Part shown: positions 31,789-41,126 of the stretch, piece by piece
Position numbering within the stretch: the stretch's first letter is position 1
Layout: every line of letters starts with the position of its first letter
Assembly: GCF_902364025.1 (NCBI RefSeq)
Contig: NZ_CABJCG010000001.1
Coordinates: forward strand, 62,001 to 126,000
DNA: 64,000 bases
Direction of reading: 5' to 3'
Origin: Enterocloster lavalensis
GTDB taxonomy: Bacteria; Bacillota; Clostridia; Lachnospirales; Lachnospiraceae
The notes under the pieces: model-generated
Seen by the model: the letters and a program-made list of their open reading frames with translations, nothing else
Databases searched by the model: none
Told to the model about the DNA's origin: nothing
Position numbers and translations under genes: made by a program

Positions 31789-32502
31789 CTACCTGCCGGC
31801 AAGATGGATGCTGTAGCTATACTTGTCCCCACGGATTTTCAGGATGGAGTAGTCGAAGGGACCTCTGTCGCAGTAGGTGACCCGTTTGCTGATCAGCAGG
31901 GGCTCGCCTACCTCCACGTTGAGAATCTGGGACTCAATAAAAGTCGCCGTGGCGGCCATGATGGTCTCCTCAGCCTTGGTGATGATGAGGTGGTAGTCCT
32001 TTTCCAAAGTGGCGTAAAGGCTGATAAAATCCGCGTACCCAGTGTGAAAATTGGGAAACATGTCCGCCACCAGGTAATTTTCCATGATTGCGATGGGCGC
32101 TCCGTCGGCGCACTGAACGCGCTGGACATTGTATACAGAGGCTCCCTCCGGGATATTCAGAACCTTTGCAATGTGCGCGTCCGCGCGGACCGTCTGAATG
32201 AATGCCCCCCGGGTGGATACGGAATATCCCTTTTGCACCAGTGTTTCCGTGAATGAGGATACGGTGTTCAGCTTTTGGGTTGTGGAGCTGTCCAGCACCT
32301 CGGTGCCGCGCCCCTGCGTCACCCGGATGTGCCCCTCCTGAGCCAGCAGGGAGATGGCCTTGCGGATCGTGGTTTTGCTGACATTGAACTGCTTGCACAG
32401 TTCGGTTTCCGTTGGCAAAAAGGAGCCGGGAGGCAGGGAACCGTCCCGAATGGATTGTTTTAAACTGGAATATACGATTTTGTAGGCAGGTATATTTTTC
32501 AT
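31789..32502 (-). CDS. GntR/HutC-family transcriptional regulator of the sugar locus
   Basis: 237 aa. Winged helix (residues 1-70, with SFLPTETELCKQFNVSKTTI) and a UTRA effector domain (about 90-232). HutC-type regulators usually repress until they bind a sugar or a phosphorylated derivative. Its own promoter contains an AAGATAATAATCTT operator between -35 and -10, matching sites ahead of deoC, the kinase and the transporter operon. It is therefore the likely regulator of the whole locus, including itself. Confidence 0.93.
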   Translation of the reverse strand: MKNIPAYKIVYSSLKQSIRDGSLPPGSFLPTETELCKQFNVSKTTIRKAISLLAQEGHIRVTQGRGTEVLDSSTTQKLNTVSSFTETLVQKGYSVSTRGAFIQTVRADAHIAKVLNIPEGASVYNVQRVQCADGAPIAIMENYLVADMFPNFHTGYADFISLYATLEKDYHLIITKAEETIMAATATFIESQILNVEVGEPLLISKRVTYCDRGPFDYSILKIRGDKYSYSIHLAGR

Positions 32503-32537
32503 AAATGAACCACTTTCCTGAAATTTACTATAGTGCC

Positions 32538-32566
32538 ATTATAAGATAATAATCTTAAAATGTAAA
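32538..32566 (-). promoter_or_regulatory. gntR promoter with operator O3 in the spacer
   Basis: On the minus strand TTTACA (32566-32561), 17 nt, TATAAT (32543-32538). Operator AAGATAATAATCTT (32543-32556) occupies the spacer, the same layout as the kinase promoter. Predicts autorepression. Confidence 0.88.
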
Positions 32567-32663
32567 GATCAGGGGATCAAAAATAAACTTGGGCTTATTC
32601 GATAAAAAGATAAAACTTATTTTGTGGAATATAGACGAATATGAGAAAATAAATTATTTATTC

Positions 32664-32714
32664 TTGACTTTATCGCACAGAAAAAGTATGATATTTTTAA
32701 AAGATAATTATGTA
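32664..32714 (+). promoter_or_regulatory. Transporter-operon promoter with half-degenerate operator O4
   Basis: TTGACT (32664-32669), 17 nt, TATGAT (32687-32692). AAGATAATTATGTA (32701-32714) follows; the left half matches the operator exactly, the right half partly. A further GATAATCTTTT half-site lies at 32746-32756. Confidence 0.75.
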
Positions 32715-32779
32715 TTTGATAAAAACAAAAAATATAATATCTTTTGATAATCTTTTCGAGGAAAAGGAATGCGAAACGT

Positions 32780-33835
32780 ATGAGGAATCAGTTTATGGAA
32801 AAGAAAAGTACAAAAGGCGGTCGCGGTATTTCAATTTTTAAGGTGCAGGAGCTGGGGATTTTAATGATTTTCTTAATCCTCTGTCTGGGAATTCAACTGC
32901 TGACGCCGAAATTCCTGAAACCGGCCAATCTGATCAACATTATGAGGCAGATATCCAATGTGGGAATTATGGCGGTGGGGGAGGCAATGGTAATTATCAT
33001 TGCCGGAATCGATCTCTCCGTGGGAGCCACGCTGAGTTTATCCGCCTGCGTGGCCGCGTATCTGGCGCAGGTGATCAATCCCTGGCTCGCCGTACTGGTA
33101 GCGCTTCTGACCGGACTCTCCATCGGCATGATCAATGGGTTTCTCTCCGTGAAGATCGGGATCGCCCCGTTTATCGCTACTCTGGGAACCCAGATGATGG
33201 CGAGAGGGCTTGCGTTTATGGTGACTGCGGGTATCCCCATCAAGTTTTCAAACGCGGCCTCCGTGCTGGGAGGCGGCAGAATCGCCCTTCCCTGGAAGCT
33301 GCAGCTTCCGGTACCGATTTTGTTCATGCTGGCGATCTATGTGATTGGAATCGTGGTTATGACGCAGACTGTTTTCGGCCGGAATATCTATGCGGTGGGC
33401 GATAATGAAAAATCCGCCAAGCTTTCCGGAATTAATTCAGACCGGATCAAAATTACGGCGTATGTTGTATCCGGTTTTCTGGCTGCGGTTGCGGGGATTC
33501 TCTATGCGGGTAACCTGACAACGGCGGAGGCTTCCGCCGGTGACGGAATCGAAACCAACGTGATCGCGGCGGTTGTGATCGGCGGCGTTTCCATGGCAGG
33601 AGGAGAGGGTTCGGTCGTGGGTATCCTGATCGGCGCAGCGATCATGGGAGTGATCAAAAACGCGTTTATTCTTCTGAACTTCCCCGCAACGATGCAGACT
33701 TTCACCATCGGTCTGATGATCGTTCTCGCGGTCGGCCTTGACTGCGTTAACAAAAAGCGCAGAGAAAAGAAAATCGTTCTGAACAAGGCACAGATAAAGG
33801 ACCAGAAAAACGAAAAGGCCAAAGACGGCAAATGA
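32780..33835 (+). CDS. Ribose-type ABC transporter permease
   Basis: 351 aa. RbsC family with about 8-10 membrane helices and the GEAMVIIIAGIDLSVGATLSL motif near residue 70-90. The start is uncertain between the ATGs at 32780 and 32795. It imports a sugar with the ATPase and binding protein that follow. The stop overlaps a downstream ATG (33832), showing tight packing. The operon contains only one permease gene, so it probably works as a homodimer. Confidence 0.92.
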   Translation: MRNQFMEKKSTKGGRGISIFKVQELGILMIFLILCLGIQLLTPKFLKPANLINIMRQISNVGIMAVGEAMVIIIAGIDLSVGATLSLSACVAAYLAQVINPWLAVLVALLTGLSIGMINGFLSVKIGIAPFIATLGTQMMARGLAFMVTAGIPIKFSNAASVLGGGRIALPWKLQLPVPILFMLAIYVIGIVVMTQTVFGRNIYAVGDNEKSAKLSGINSDRIKITAYVVSGFLAAVAGILYAGNLTTAEASAGDGIETNVIAAVVIGGVSMAGGEGSVVGILIGAAIMGVIKNAFILLNFPATMQTFTIGLMIVLAVGLDCVNKKRREKKIVLNKAQIKDQKNEKAKDGK

Positions 33836-33852
33836 CGGCTGGGGGAACGGCA

Positions 33853-35385
33853 ATGGAAAAACAGGTTGTAATAGAGACACGGAATGTAAGAAAAACCTTC
33901 CCAGGTGTGGTCGCCCTGGACGGCATCAATCTACGTTTTAAGGCTGGGGAAGTGCATGCGATTATCGGCGAGAACGGAGCCGGAAAATCCACGTTGATGA
34001 ATATTCTCTCCGGAGTGTACGCGCCGGATTCAGGCTCGGAGGTGCGCTACAAGGGCAGCAGGGTGGAGTTCCGCTCCACCGCGGATGCGGCCAAATGCCA
34101 GATTGCGATGATCCATCAGGAGAATTCGCTGGTAAAGCATCTGACGGTATATGAAAATATCTATCTGGGCCATTTTATCAAAAAAGGGGCCTTCATCGAC
34201 AAACGGGCCATGAGGGAGAGCGCGGCGGAGCTTTTAAAAAAGATGCACATCGACTGGATCAAGCCGGGGACGCTGGTCAACGACCTGTCCGCTTCGGAAC
34301 AGCAGCTGGTGGAGATCGCCAAAGCGCTTTCCAGAGATCCGGAAACCATTATTTTCGACGAGCCCACAGCATCCCTGACCGTCAGGGAGAGCCAGATCCT
34401 GATGGATATAATCCGGGAATTGCGGGATCGGAACGTGGCGATTGTGTTTATATCCCATCATCTGGAGGAGCTGTTTGAGATCGCGGATGTCATTTCCGTT
34501 CTCAGGGACGGGCAGTACATTGGAACATACGATATCCGGGAAATCGATATTCCGCGCCTGATCAGCCTGATGGTTGGAAGGGAATTAAAGAGCAATGTTC
34601 CGGGAAAGACGGCGGAGATGATCGGGAAGCGGTCTGCCACCCTGCAGAATGAAATTGTGCTGGAGGCCAGAGATTTCTGCCTTCCGGGAAAGGTGGAGCA
34701 CGTGGATTTTGTGCTGCACAGGGGGGAGATCCTCGGTTTTGCCGGGCTGGTGGGGGCGGGGCGCACGGAACTGATGGAGTGCGTGTTCGGATATACCAGA
34801 CCGTCCGGCGGAACCTTGTATTTAAACGGCCGCGAGGTGCGGTTTCGCACGCCCAAGGAGGCGGTGGCTCAGGGCCTTGGAATGTTGTCGGAGGACCGCA
34901 AGTCCAACGGTATTTTGGGGCTGCACAGCGTTCAGGACAATATAAATTCGGCCAGCTGGCCAAAACTGAGGGGGAGGGGACGTTTTGTCTCCAAACCGGC
35001 GGAAAAGCGCAATGCGCTGGATTTTATCCACAAATTGAATGTCAAGACACCCAATGCAAACGTGAGAATCAGCACGCTCAGCGGAGGTAACCAGCAGAAA
35101 GCTCTGATCGGAAGAATACTGTCCATCAAACCGCAGGTACTGATTCTGGACGAGCCCACCCATGGAATCGATGTGGGCGCAAAGCAGGAGATCTATGACA
35201 TCATCAATCAGCTGGCAGATGAGGGCATCAGCATTTTGCTGATCTCCTCAGAACTTCCGGAACTGATTACGCTGAGCCACAGAATTATTGTGATGCACGA
35301 AGGGCGTATCAGCGGCCGGCTGGAATTTTCTGAGTTTGCTCAGGAACAGATTTTATCTTACGCTTCGGGAACTGAAACAATTTAA
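33853..35385 (+). CDS. Ribose-type ABC transporter ATP-binding protein (two ABC domains)
   Basis: 510 aa. Two fused nucleotide-binding domains. The first has Walker A GENGAGKST, signature LSASEQQ and Walker B IIFDEPTAS. The second has the degenerate loop GLVGAGRTE, signature LSGGNQQ and LILDEPTHG, as in RbsA/MglA. The ATG at 33853 has GGGGGA 6 nt upstream; an ATG at 33832 overlapping the permease stop is an alternative. Energises sugar import. Confidence 0.94.
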   Translation: MEKQVVIETRNVRKTFPGVVALDGINLRFKAGEVHAIIGENGAGKSTLMNILSGVYAPDSGSEVRYKGSRVEFRSTADAAKCQIAMIHQENSLVKHLTVYENIYLGHFIKKGAFIDKRAMRESAAELLKKMHIDWIKPGTLVNDLSASEQQLVEIAKALSRDPETIIFDEPTASLTVRESQILMDIIRELRDRNVAIVFISHHLEELFEIADVISVLRDGQYIGTYDIREIDIPRLISLMVGRELKSNVPGKTAEMIGKRSATLQNEIVLEARDFCLPGKVEHVDFVLHRGEILGFAGLVGAGRTELMECVFGYTRPSGGTLYLNGREVRFRTPKEAVAQGLGMLSEDRKSNGILGLHSVQDNINSASWPKLRGRGRFVSKPAEKRNALDFIHKLNVKTPNANVRISTLSGGNQQKALIGRILSIKPQVLILDEPTHGIDVGAKQEIYDIINQLADEGISILLISSELPELITLSHRIIVMHEGRISGRLEFSEFAQEQILSYASGTETI

Positions 35386-35401
35386 CATAAGGAGGATTGA
35401 A

Positions 35402-36538
35402 ATGAAAAAAACGAGAAAACTTGCAGGCATTATGGTTGCGGCGGTATTGGCGGCGGGACTTGCGGGCTGTGGCTCGGGGCAAACAGCTGCAACCCAGGCG
35501 CAGACGGAGGCCGCCAAGACAACGGAGGCGCCCAAGGCGGGGGAACCGGCCAAAGAAGAGACGGCGAAAGAGGTACCGGCCTCTGAGGGGGAGACAGGGG
35601 CACAGATGGCGGAACTGCCGGAACATTATAAGATGGCGGCGGTGAAGGCCTCCGAGGAACCCATTGAAATCAAATTCTGCTATTATTCCAACAATCCGTT
35701 CTGGGATTTGATCAAAGCGGGATTAAACGATGTGACAAATTATCTGGCAAGCTACAACTGTACGGTCACTCCGGTGGATATGGGCTCGGAGGCGGATGGC
35801 AAAACCATTGCTGATTATATCGAGACCCTGGAGCTGGACGATCCGGCCGGAATCGTCTGCCCGCCTATGGCGGACGGCACGGAGGCCTATATCGACCGGG
35901 CTGTCAGTGACGGGGTTACCGTCGCCACCTATCTGTCGGAGTCCACCAATCAGACGGATACCAGGATCTGCTTTGTCGGTTCGGACGCAGTTGCGGGCGG
36001 CGCCACAGCGGCGCAGATGACAGCGGATTACACCGGCGGGAAGGGCACCGTGGGCGTTATCACCGGATATCTGACCATGAACCAGCACGAGGAGCGCCGC
36101 AAAGGCTTTAACGATAAGCTGGCGGAGCTTGCGCCGGATCTTACGCTTTTGGAGCCGGTGGAGGCCCATGATTCAGCAACGGAGACCTATGACGCGGCAG
36201 TGGACCTGATTACCGCATATCCGGACCTGAAAGTGATTTACTGCACGGCCGGAGGCCCTTACGGCGCGGCTCAGGCGGTGAAGGATCAGGGAAAGACGGG
36301 AGAGATCGGCGTCGTGTGCTTTGACTGGGTGCCGGATAACTTACAGTATGTGGCCACCGGCGAGATCATCGGAGCCGTCTCCCAGGATCCGGAGAATATG
36401 GCCTGGATGTCGGTGATGTCCGTATTTAACTATACGGTTACCGGCGAAAAACCGGAGAGGACCCATCTTCTGACGGATTCCGATTTGGTAACTCCGGATA
36501 CGCTGGCGGAAAAGGTGCCGGATTTCAAGGCGCAGTAG
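35402..36538 (+). CDS. Ribose-type ABC transporter substrate-binding lipoprotein
   Basis: 378 aa from the ATG at 35402 (AAGGAGG upstream). Signal peptide with lipobox LAGC (Cys about 22), then an Ala/Glu/Thr/Lys-rich linker (about 25-72). A periplasmic-binding-protein fold of the RbsB class follows: FCYYSNNPFWDLIKAG, VCPPMADGTEAYIDRA, GVITGYLTMNQHEERRKGF, GVVCFDWVPDN. Determines the sugar taken up; identity is unknown. Confidence 0.93.
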   Translation: MKKTRKLAGIMVAAVLAAGLAGCGSGQTAATQAQTEAAKTTEAPKAGEPAKEETAKEVPASEGETGAQMAELPEHYKMAAVKASEEPIEIKFCYYSNNPFWDLIKAGLNDVTNYLASYNCTVTPVDMGSEADGKTIADYIETLELDDPAGIVCPPMADGTEAYIDRAVSDGVTVATYLSESTNQTDTRICFVGSDAVAGGATAAQMTADYTGGKGTVGVITGYLTMNQHEERRKGFNDKLAELAPDLTLLEPVEAHDSATETYDAAVDLITAYPDLKVIYCTAGGPYGAAQAVKDQGKTGEIGVVCFDWVPDNLQYVATGEIIGAVSQDPENMAWMSVMSVFNYTVTGEKPERTHLLTDSDLVTPDTLAEKVPDFKAQ

Positions 36539-36560
36539 CGGTTAATGCAGGAGGTGGACT

Positions 36561-37547
36561 ATGCTTTACAAGACAGTGGGAAGAATAAAAGAGCAAATCT
36601 CTGCCATCGGAATCGGGTGCTGGGGGTTTGGCGGGGACTGGGATACATCCAACGACCGGAATGCGGACGCCATTATCAGGACCTCGATTGAGCTGGGGAT
36701 TAATCTGTTCGACGTGGCTCCGGTCTATGGTTGGAATCATTCGGAGCGGGTGCTGGGAAAGACGCTAAAGGACGCCGGCCTGCGGCACAAGGTGATAATC
36801 GCCTCCAAGTGCGGGCTGACCTGGGGCGACGACCATGTCACCGCCAACGACCTGACAAAGGAGAATTTGTTCCGCGAGATCGACGGAAGTCTGGAGCGGC
36901 TTCAGACCGATTACATCGATATCTGGCAGCTCCACTGGCCGGATCCCTCCACGCCGATCGAGGAGACCTGCGAGGCCCTTGCGGAGATAAAAAAGAGCGG
37001 AAAAATCCGCTACATAGGGCTGTCAAATTTTGCACAGGCCGATATGGAGGTGTTTGACCGTTTGGTAGGTGTGGACGCCCAACAGGGACTCTACAATATG
37101 TTTGAGCGCAATGCCGCAAGCTACCACAACATTCCGCTGAAATACAGGACGGAGGATGAGATGCTGCCCAATGTGCGGGCGCGCGGCCAGGCGTTCCTCC
37201 CGTACAGCCCGATGTTCCAGGGACTTTTGGCAGGGCGGTTTACGCGCAGCCGCACATTCTCCCAGACGGATATCCGCAACGAGAATCCAAAGCTGTCCGG
37301 CGAGCTTTACCAGAAATATTTTGACGGTTATGAAAAATTGAAGCTCCTTGCGGATGAGATCGGTCATCCCACAAATGAAATCGCTGTCAACTGGCTTCGC
37401 CAGAAACCGGAGGTTACGTCGATCATCGGAGGCGCCTCTTGCGTGGAGCAGGTCAGACAGAATATTGCCGCCTTAGACTGGTCCATTGACGATGAGACGA
37501 TGGCGAGAATCGGTGAGATACTGGAACCCTACCGGGAAATGCCCTGA
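36561..37547 (+). CDS. Aldo/keto reductase
   Basis: 328 aa TIM barrel. Catalytic tetrad visible: Asp50 (LFDVAPVYG), Tyr55, Lys (IIASKCG, about 81) and His (IWQLHWPD, about 122). NADP-binding end with EVTSIIGGAS. In sugar loci these enzymes interconvert an aldehyde or ketone with an alcohol on the incoming sugar. It follows the binding-protein gene by 22 nt with GGAGG before the ATG, so it belongs to the same operon. Confidence 0.92.
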   Translation: MLYKTVGRIKEQISAIGIGCWGFGGDWDTSNDRNADAIIRTSIELGINLFDVAPVYGWNHSERVLGKTLKDAGLRHKVIIASKCGLTWGDDHVTANDLTKENLFREIDGSLERLQTDYIDIWQLHWPDPSTPIEETCEALAEIKKSGKIRYIGLSNFAQADMEVFDRLVGVDAQQGLYNMFERNAASYHNIPLKYRTEDEMLPNVRARGQAFLPYSPMFQGLLAGRFTRSRTFSQTDIRNENPKLSGELYQKYFDGYEKLKLLADEIGHPTNEIAVNWLRQKPEVTSIIGGASCVEQVRQNIAALDWSIDDETMARIGEILEPYREMP

Positions 37548-37560
37548 TGGAGGTCGGAAA

Positions 37561-37962
37561 ATGAGAGAACATGTGAAATGCCTGCATCATGTCGGGATTC
37601 CTACCCGGGATATGGATGCTACGGTCCGCTTTTACACGGATCTGGGAGCGGAGATTTATTTTCAAAAAATGGATCAGGAAGCCGGCGAACCGATCCGGGT
37701 TGTGATTTTTGATTTTTACGGAATGAAGGTGGAAGCATATGAGCGCAGGGTTACGGCCGGACAGCCGGGCGCCATCGATCACATCGCCTTTCAGGTTACA
37801 GGCATTGAGGAGCTTTACCGCAAGGCCCGGGAGGGTGGCTATACGTTAATGGAGGACTGCGCAGAGCGCGTTCAGCCCACCACCTACTGGCCTCAGGATA
37901 TCCGGTGGTTTATCGTGATCGGACCGAATGGAGAGAAAGTGGAATTCAGCCAGATCGAATAA
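37561..37962 (+). CDS. VOC-superfamily (glyoxalase/dioxygenase fold) protein
   Basis: 133 aa. Two beta-alpha-beta-beta-beta modules: HHVGIPTRDMDATVRFYTDLG at the start (metal-ligand His) and IDHIAFQV in the second half (about residue 78). The C-terminal NGEKVEFSQIE supplies a typical Glu ligand. VOC proteins are metalloenzymes that include epimerases, isomerases and lyases. Placement after the aldo/keto reductase suggests a step in the same pathway. Exact reaction unknown. Confidence 0.88.
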   Translation: MREHVKCLHHVGIPTRDMDATVRFYTDLGAEIYFQKMDQEAGEPIRVVIFDFYGMKVEAYERRVTAGQPGAIDHIAFQVTGIEELYRKAREGGYTLMEDCAERVQPTTYWPQDIRWFIVIGPNGEKVEFSQIE

Positions 37963-37988
37963 ATAGAATATCGCACCTTATTAAATTA

Positions 37989-38024
37989 GTCTCCAGCCGC
38001 CGTTGCGCAGCTGGAGACATTTTT
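37989..38024 (+). terminator. Rho-independent terminator ending the transporter operon
   Basis: GTCTCCAGC (37989-37997) and GCTGGAGAC (38010-38018) are perfectly complementary, followed by ATTTTTAT. Confidence 0.92.
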
Positions 38025-38064
38025 ATGGAAATTTTAATACAGCAATAATTTTTTATGCTTTTTC

Positions 38065-38093
38065 TGTCAATTTTTGTAACGCCATGTTATAAT
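38065..38093 (+). promoter_or_regulatory. Probable promoter of the hybrid kinase gene
   Basis: TATAAT at 38088-38093 with TGTCAA 17 nt upstream (38065-38070). The 105-nt leader that follows has an 8-bp hairpin (CCGTTTA / GTAAACGG, about 38138-38156). Confidence 0.6.
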
Positions 38094-38198
38094 TGTAACA
38101 TTGACGCTGCGATCTGCGTGAGCACGACTGGGTGATCCCGTTTATCCGTAAACGGTAGGGAACGATCAAAAGAGACAAGGAAACAGGGGATACAGAGA

Positions 38199-41111
38199 AT
38201 GAATGTACAATTAACAGCCATTGAGACAATTTACGAATTTTGCCACAACTGGTTTGAATTGAGGGACTTGGAGGCAACCGCGGCGTTTCTCTCGGAGAAC
38301 GTGAGCTTTATGGGAACGGGCCAGGGGGAGGCGGCCTGGGGAAAGGAGGCGATGACCGAATACCTCCGCCAGGATATTTCCGAGATTTCCGAGCCTTTTT
38401 CCTGTGAGATTTCCGTGATTTACGAACAGGCTCCGGCGGAAAGCGTTCGCAATCTGTCGGCGGAGCTTACGCTGAGAAATACTTACTACACCTGGTATCT
38501 GCGCGGTTTTTACATATTGGCTTTGGAGCAGGGACAGTGGAAGGTGTTTGGGATCCACATGTCGGAGCCGAGTCAGAATCAGGCCGGAAGCGAGCATTAT
38601 CCCCAAACCCTGGTGATGGAGCACATTGCCCGGCAGAGGCAGGAACTTCTGAACGATTCCGTGCCGGGCGGCATGATGGGCGGGTACATGGAGGCGGGTT
38701 TTCCGTTTTATTTCATCAACCGCCATATGCTGGACTACCTGGGCTATGAGAACGAGGCGGAGTTTACCGCTGATATCGGCGGTTTGATTTCCAACTGCAG
38801 GCATCCGGACGACCGGGAAGAGGTGAACCGTCTGCTGGCCGCCCAGCTGGCGGAAAAGGACGAGTACGCGGTGGACTACCGGATGAAGAAGAAGGACGGA
38901 ACCTACATCTGGGTTCACGATCTGGGGCGCAGGACTGTGGCGGAGGACGGCCGGGCCGCCGTCGCTTCGGTGTGTGTGGACATTACGGCTCAAAAGACGG
39001 CCCAGGACGAGGTGCTGCACCTTTACAACAATATTCCCGGCGGGGTTTTCCGCTGCCGGTTCGACGAGGATTTCTCGGTCATTGACGCCAACGACGGCCT
39101 TTTTGAATTCATCGGGTACAGCCGGGATGAGTTCGCAGCCATGGGGAACCGGATGTCCGCGGTCATTTACCCGGAGGATCTGTCCGTGATGGCGCAGAAG
39201 CTTAAGGAGCAGCTGAAATATGGAAATACCATCCACAATCAGAATCGCCTGATCTGTAAGGACGGAAGCGTCAGGTGGATTTCCGTCAAGGCCCAGCTTT
39301 TTACGGAGCAGAACGGAGAGCAGCATTTTTACTGCGTTCTGGTGGATATCACCGATGAGAAGCAGCTGCAGGAGCGGAATAACGAGCTGTATGAGCAGGA
39401 AATAACGTATTTTGCGGAGCTCTCGTCCAGGGACGGCACTTTCCAGGGGCGAATCAATATCACGGGGAACCGGCTGGAGAGTTATATCTCCACGGCCGAT
39501 GTGGCGGTGGGCCGGGTCGGCGATACCTACGAGCAGACGGTGGAGAACCTGGCGGCCTCCGCCGTGGATCCGGAGTACGGGGATTTTATACGGGAAACGC
39601 TGAGGCGGGAAAAGGTTCTGGCCGATTACGGCGCGGGCCGGGTGGACTACCATTTTAATTTCCTCCGCAGGCGCAAGGTTGGGACCGCTTTCTGGAGCGA
39701 CACCAATTTCCGCTCCTGCCTGAATCCTGAGACCGGGGACATTATACTGTTCTTTTACACCCAGGACGTCACGGAGCAAAGGCTGCAGGAACAGCTGTTG
39801 AAGAAGATCACCAAGCTGGACTACGATATTATCACGGAGATCGATATCTCCACCGCCGGATACCGCCTGGTGGGATTTTCCGACGAGTGGATACCGTCCG
39901 TTCCGATGGAGGGGGATTTCCGGCAGGAGATCCGGCGGGTTGCCGGTTTTAGTATGGGTGAGGCCGCGCAGAAGGAATTCCTGGAAAAGCTGGATTTTGG
40001 ATATATGAAACATCAGCTGAGGCAGCAGAATTCCTACACTTTTATCCTGGAGGTTATGGAAAAGGGCGGGCCGCGGATTAAGCGGTTCCAGGTGTTTTAT
40101 ATCAACGAAGAGCTGGGAAGAGTGTGTATGACCAGGGCCGACGTGACGGACGTGGTACGCCAGGAACAGAAGCAGAAGGAGGAATTGGCCGCGGCTCTGG
40201 TGGCTGCCGAGCAGGCCAACGCCGCCAAATCCGATTTTCTCAGCCGTATGAGCCATGAGATCCGCACGCCCATGAACGCCATTATCGGCATGAGCACCAT
40301 CGCAGCCCAGTCCATCGGAGACGACGAGCAGGTGGCGGACTGTATCTCGAAGATCGGCATTTCCTCGCGGTTTTTGCTGTCCCTGATCAACGATATTCTG
40401 GACATGAGCCGGATTGAGAGCGGGAAAATGCTGTTGAAGAGCGAACGGATTCCCACAGAGGATTTCCTGGTCGGCATCAATTCCATCTGTTATTCCCAGG
40501 CAGCCGCCAAGGGCGTGGAGTATGAGTGTATCGTTGACCCTGTCCTGAGCGATTACTATATGGGGGATGCCATGAAGCTTCAGCAGGTTCTGATCAACAT
40601 TCTCTCCAATGCCATCAAGTTTACGGGCGAGGGCGGGAAGGTGACATTTTCTGTAATGGAGCGCCGGAAAATAAAGTCCGACGCGATTCTGCGCTTTGTG
40701 GTGAACGACACGGGCGTGGGTATGAACGAGGAGTTTCTGCCCCACATTTTCGAGCCGTTTTCCCAGGAATCCACAGGAACTACGGCCCTGTACGGGGGGA
40801 CCGGCCTGGGGCTTGCCATTTCCAAGAATATCGTGGACATGATGGACGGCAAGATCAACGTGCGCTCCATCAAGGGAATCGGCACGGAGTTTACGGTGGA
40901 TGTGAAGCTGGGGATCAGCGAGGAGGAGAAGCTGCGGCATCACCAGAAAAAGCAGAATTACAATTTTTCCCATTTAAAAACCTTGGTGGTGGACGACGAT
41001 GTGGCGGTCTGTGAGAGCGCTGTGGTCACGCTCAAGGAGATGGGCGTGACGGCCGAGTGGGTGGACAGCGGGCGCAAGGCCGTGGATCGCGTGAGTATGC
41101 TATGGGCCTAG
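38199..41111 (+). CDS. Hybrid sensor histidine kinase, truncated by an in-frame TAG in the first receiver
   Basis: 970 aa as read. Domain order: SnoaL/NTF2-like N-terminus (about 1-125), three PAS-type regions with PAC motifs (about 160-560), a further divergent PAS (to about 650), HisKA (His686 in MSHEIRTPMNAI), HATPase (NAIKF, DTGVGM, GTGLGLAISKN) and the start of a receiver (VVDDDVAVCESA). TAG at 41109-41111 (codon 971) interrupts that receiver 10 codons before its phosphoacceptor. The frame continues unbroken for another 224 codons. No transmembrane helix is evident, so it is a cytoplasmic kinase. Read as one gene it would be 1194 aa. It is either a recent pseudogene, a sequencing error or an amber codon that is read through. 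Confidence 0.85.
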   Translation: MNVQLTAIETIYEFCHNWFELRDLEATAAFLSENVSFMGTGQGEAAWGKEAMTEYLRQDISEISEPFSCEISVIYEQAPAESVRNLSAELTLRNTYYTWYLRGFYILALEQGQWKVFGIHMSEPSQNQAGSEHYPQTLVMEHIARQRQELLNDSVPGGMMGGYMEAGFPFYFINRHMLDYLGYENEAEFTADIGGLISNCRHPDDREEVNRLLAAQLAEKDEYAVDYRMKKKDGTYIWVHDLGRRTVAEDGRAAVASVCVDITAQKTAQDEVLHLYNNIPGGVFRCRFDEDFSVIDANDGLFEFIGYSRDEFAAMGNRMSAVIYPEDLSVMAQKLKEQLKYGNTIHNQNRLICKDGSVRWISVKAQLFTEQNGEQHFYCVLVDITDEKQLQERNNELYEQEITYFAELSSRDGTFQGRINITGNRLESYISTADVAVGRVGDTYEQTVENLAASAVDPEYGDFIRETLRREKVLADYGAGRVDYHFNFLRRRKVGTAFWSDTNFRSCLNPETGDIILFFYTQDVTEQRLQEQLLKKITKLDYDIITEIDISTAGYRLVGFSDEWIPSVPMEGDFRQEIRRVAGFSMGEAAQKEFLEKLDFGYMKHQLRQQNSYTFILEVMEKGGPRIKRFQVFYINEELGRVCMTRADVTDVVRQEQKQKEELAAALVAAEQANAAKSDFLSRMSHEIRTPMNAIIGMSTIAAQSIGDDEQVADCISKIGISSRFLLSLINDILDMSRIESGKMLLKSERIPTEDFLVGINSICYSQAAAKGVEYECIVDPVLSDYYMGDAMKLQQVLINILSNAIKFTGEGGKVTFSVMERRKIKSDAILRFVVNDTGVGMNEEFLPHIFEPFSQESTGTTALYGGTGLGLAISKNIVDMMDGKINVRSIKGIGTEFTVDVKLGISEEEKLRHHQKKQNYNFSHLKTLVVDDDVAVCESAVVTLKEMGVTAEWVDSGRKAVDRVSMLWA

Positions 41112-41126
41112 GGCAGATATTACGAT

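Noticed and set aside
38211..40973. Very long antisense frame (920 codons) opposite the hybrid kinase
   Set aside because: The sense strand has clear PAS, HisKA and ATPase domains. The antisense product is low-complexity in His, Leu and Arg, as expected from a shadow of GC-rich coding sequence.
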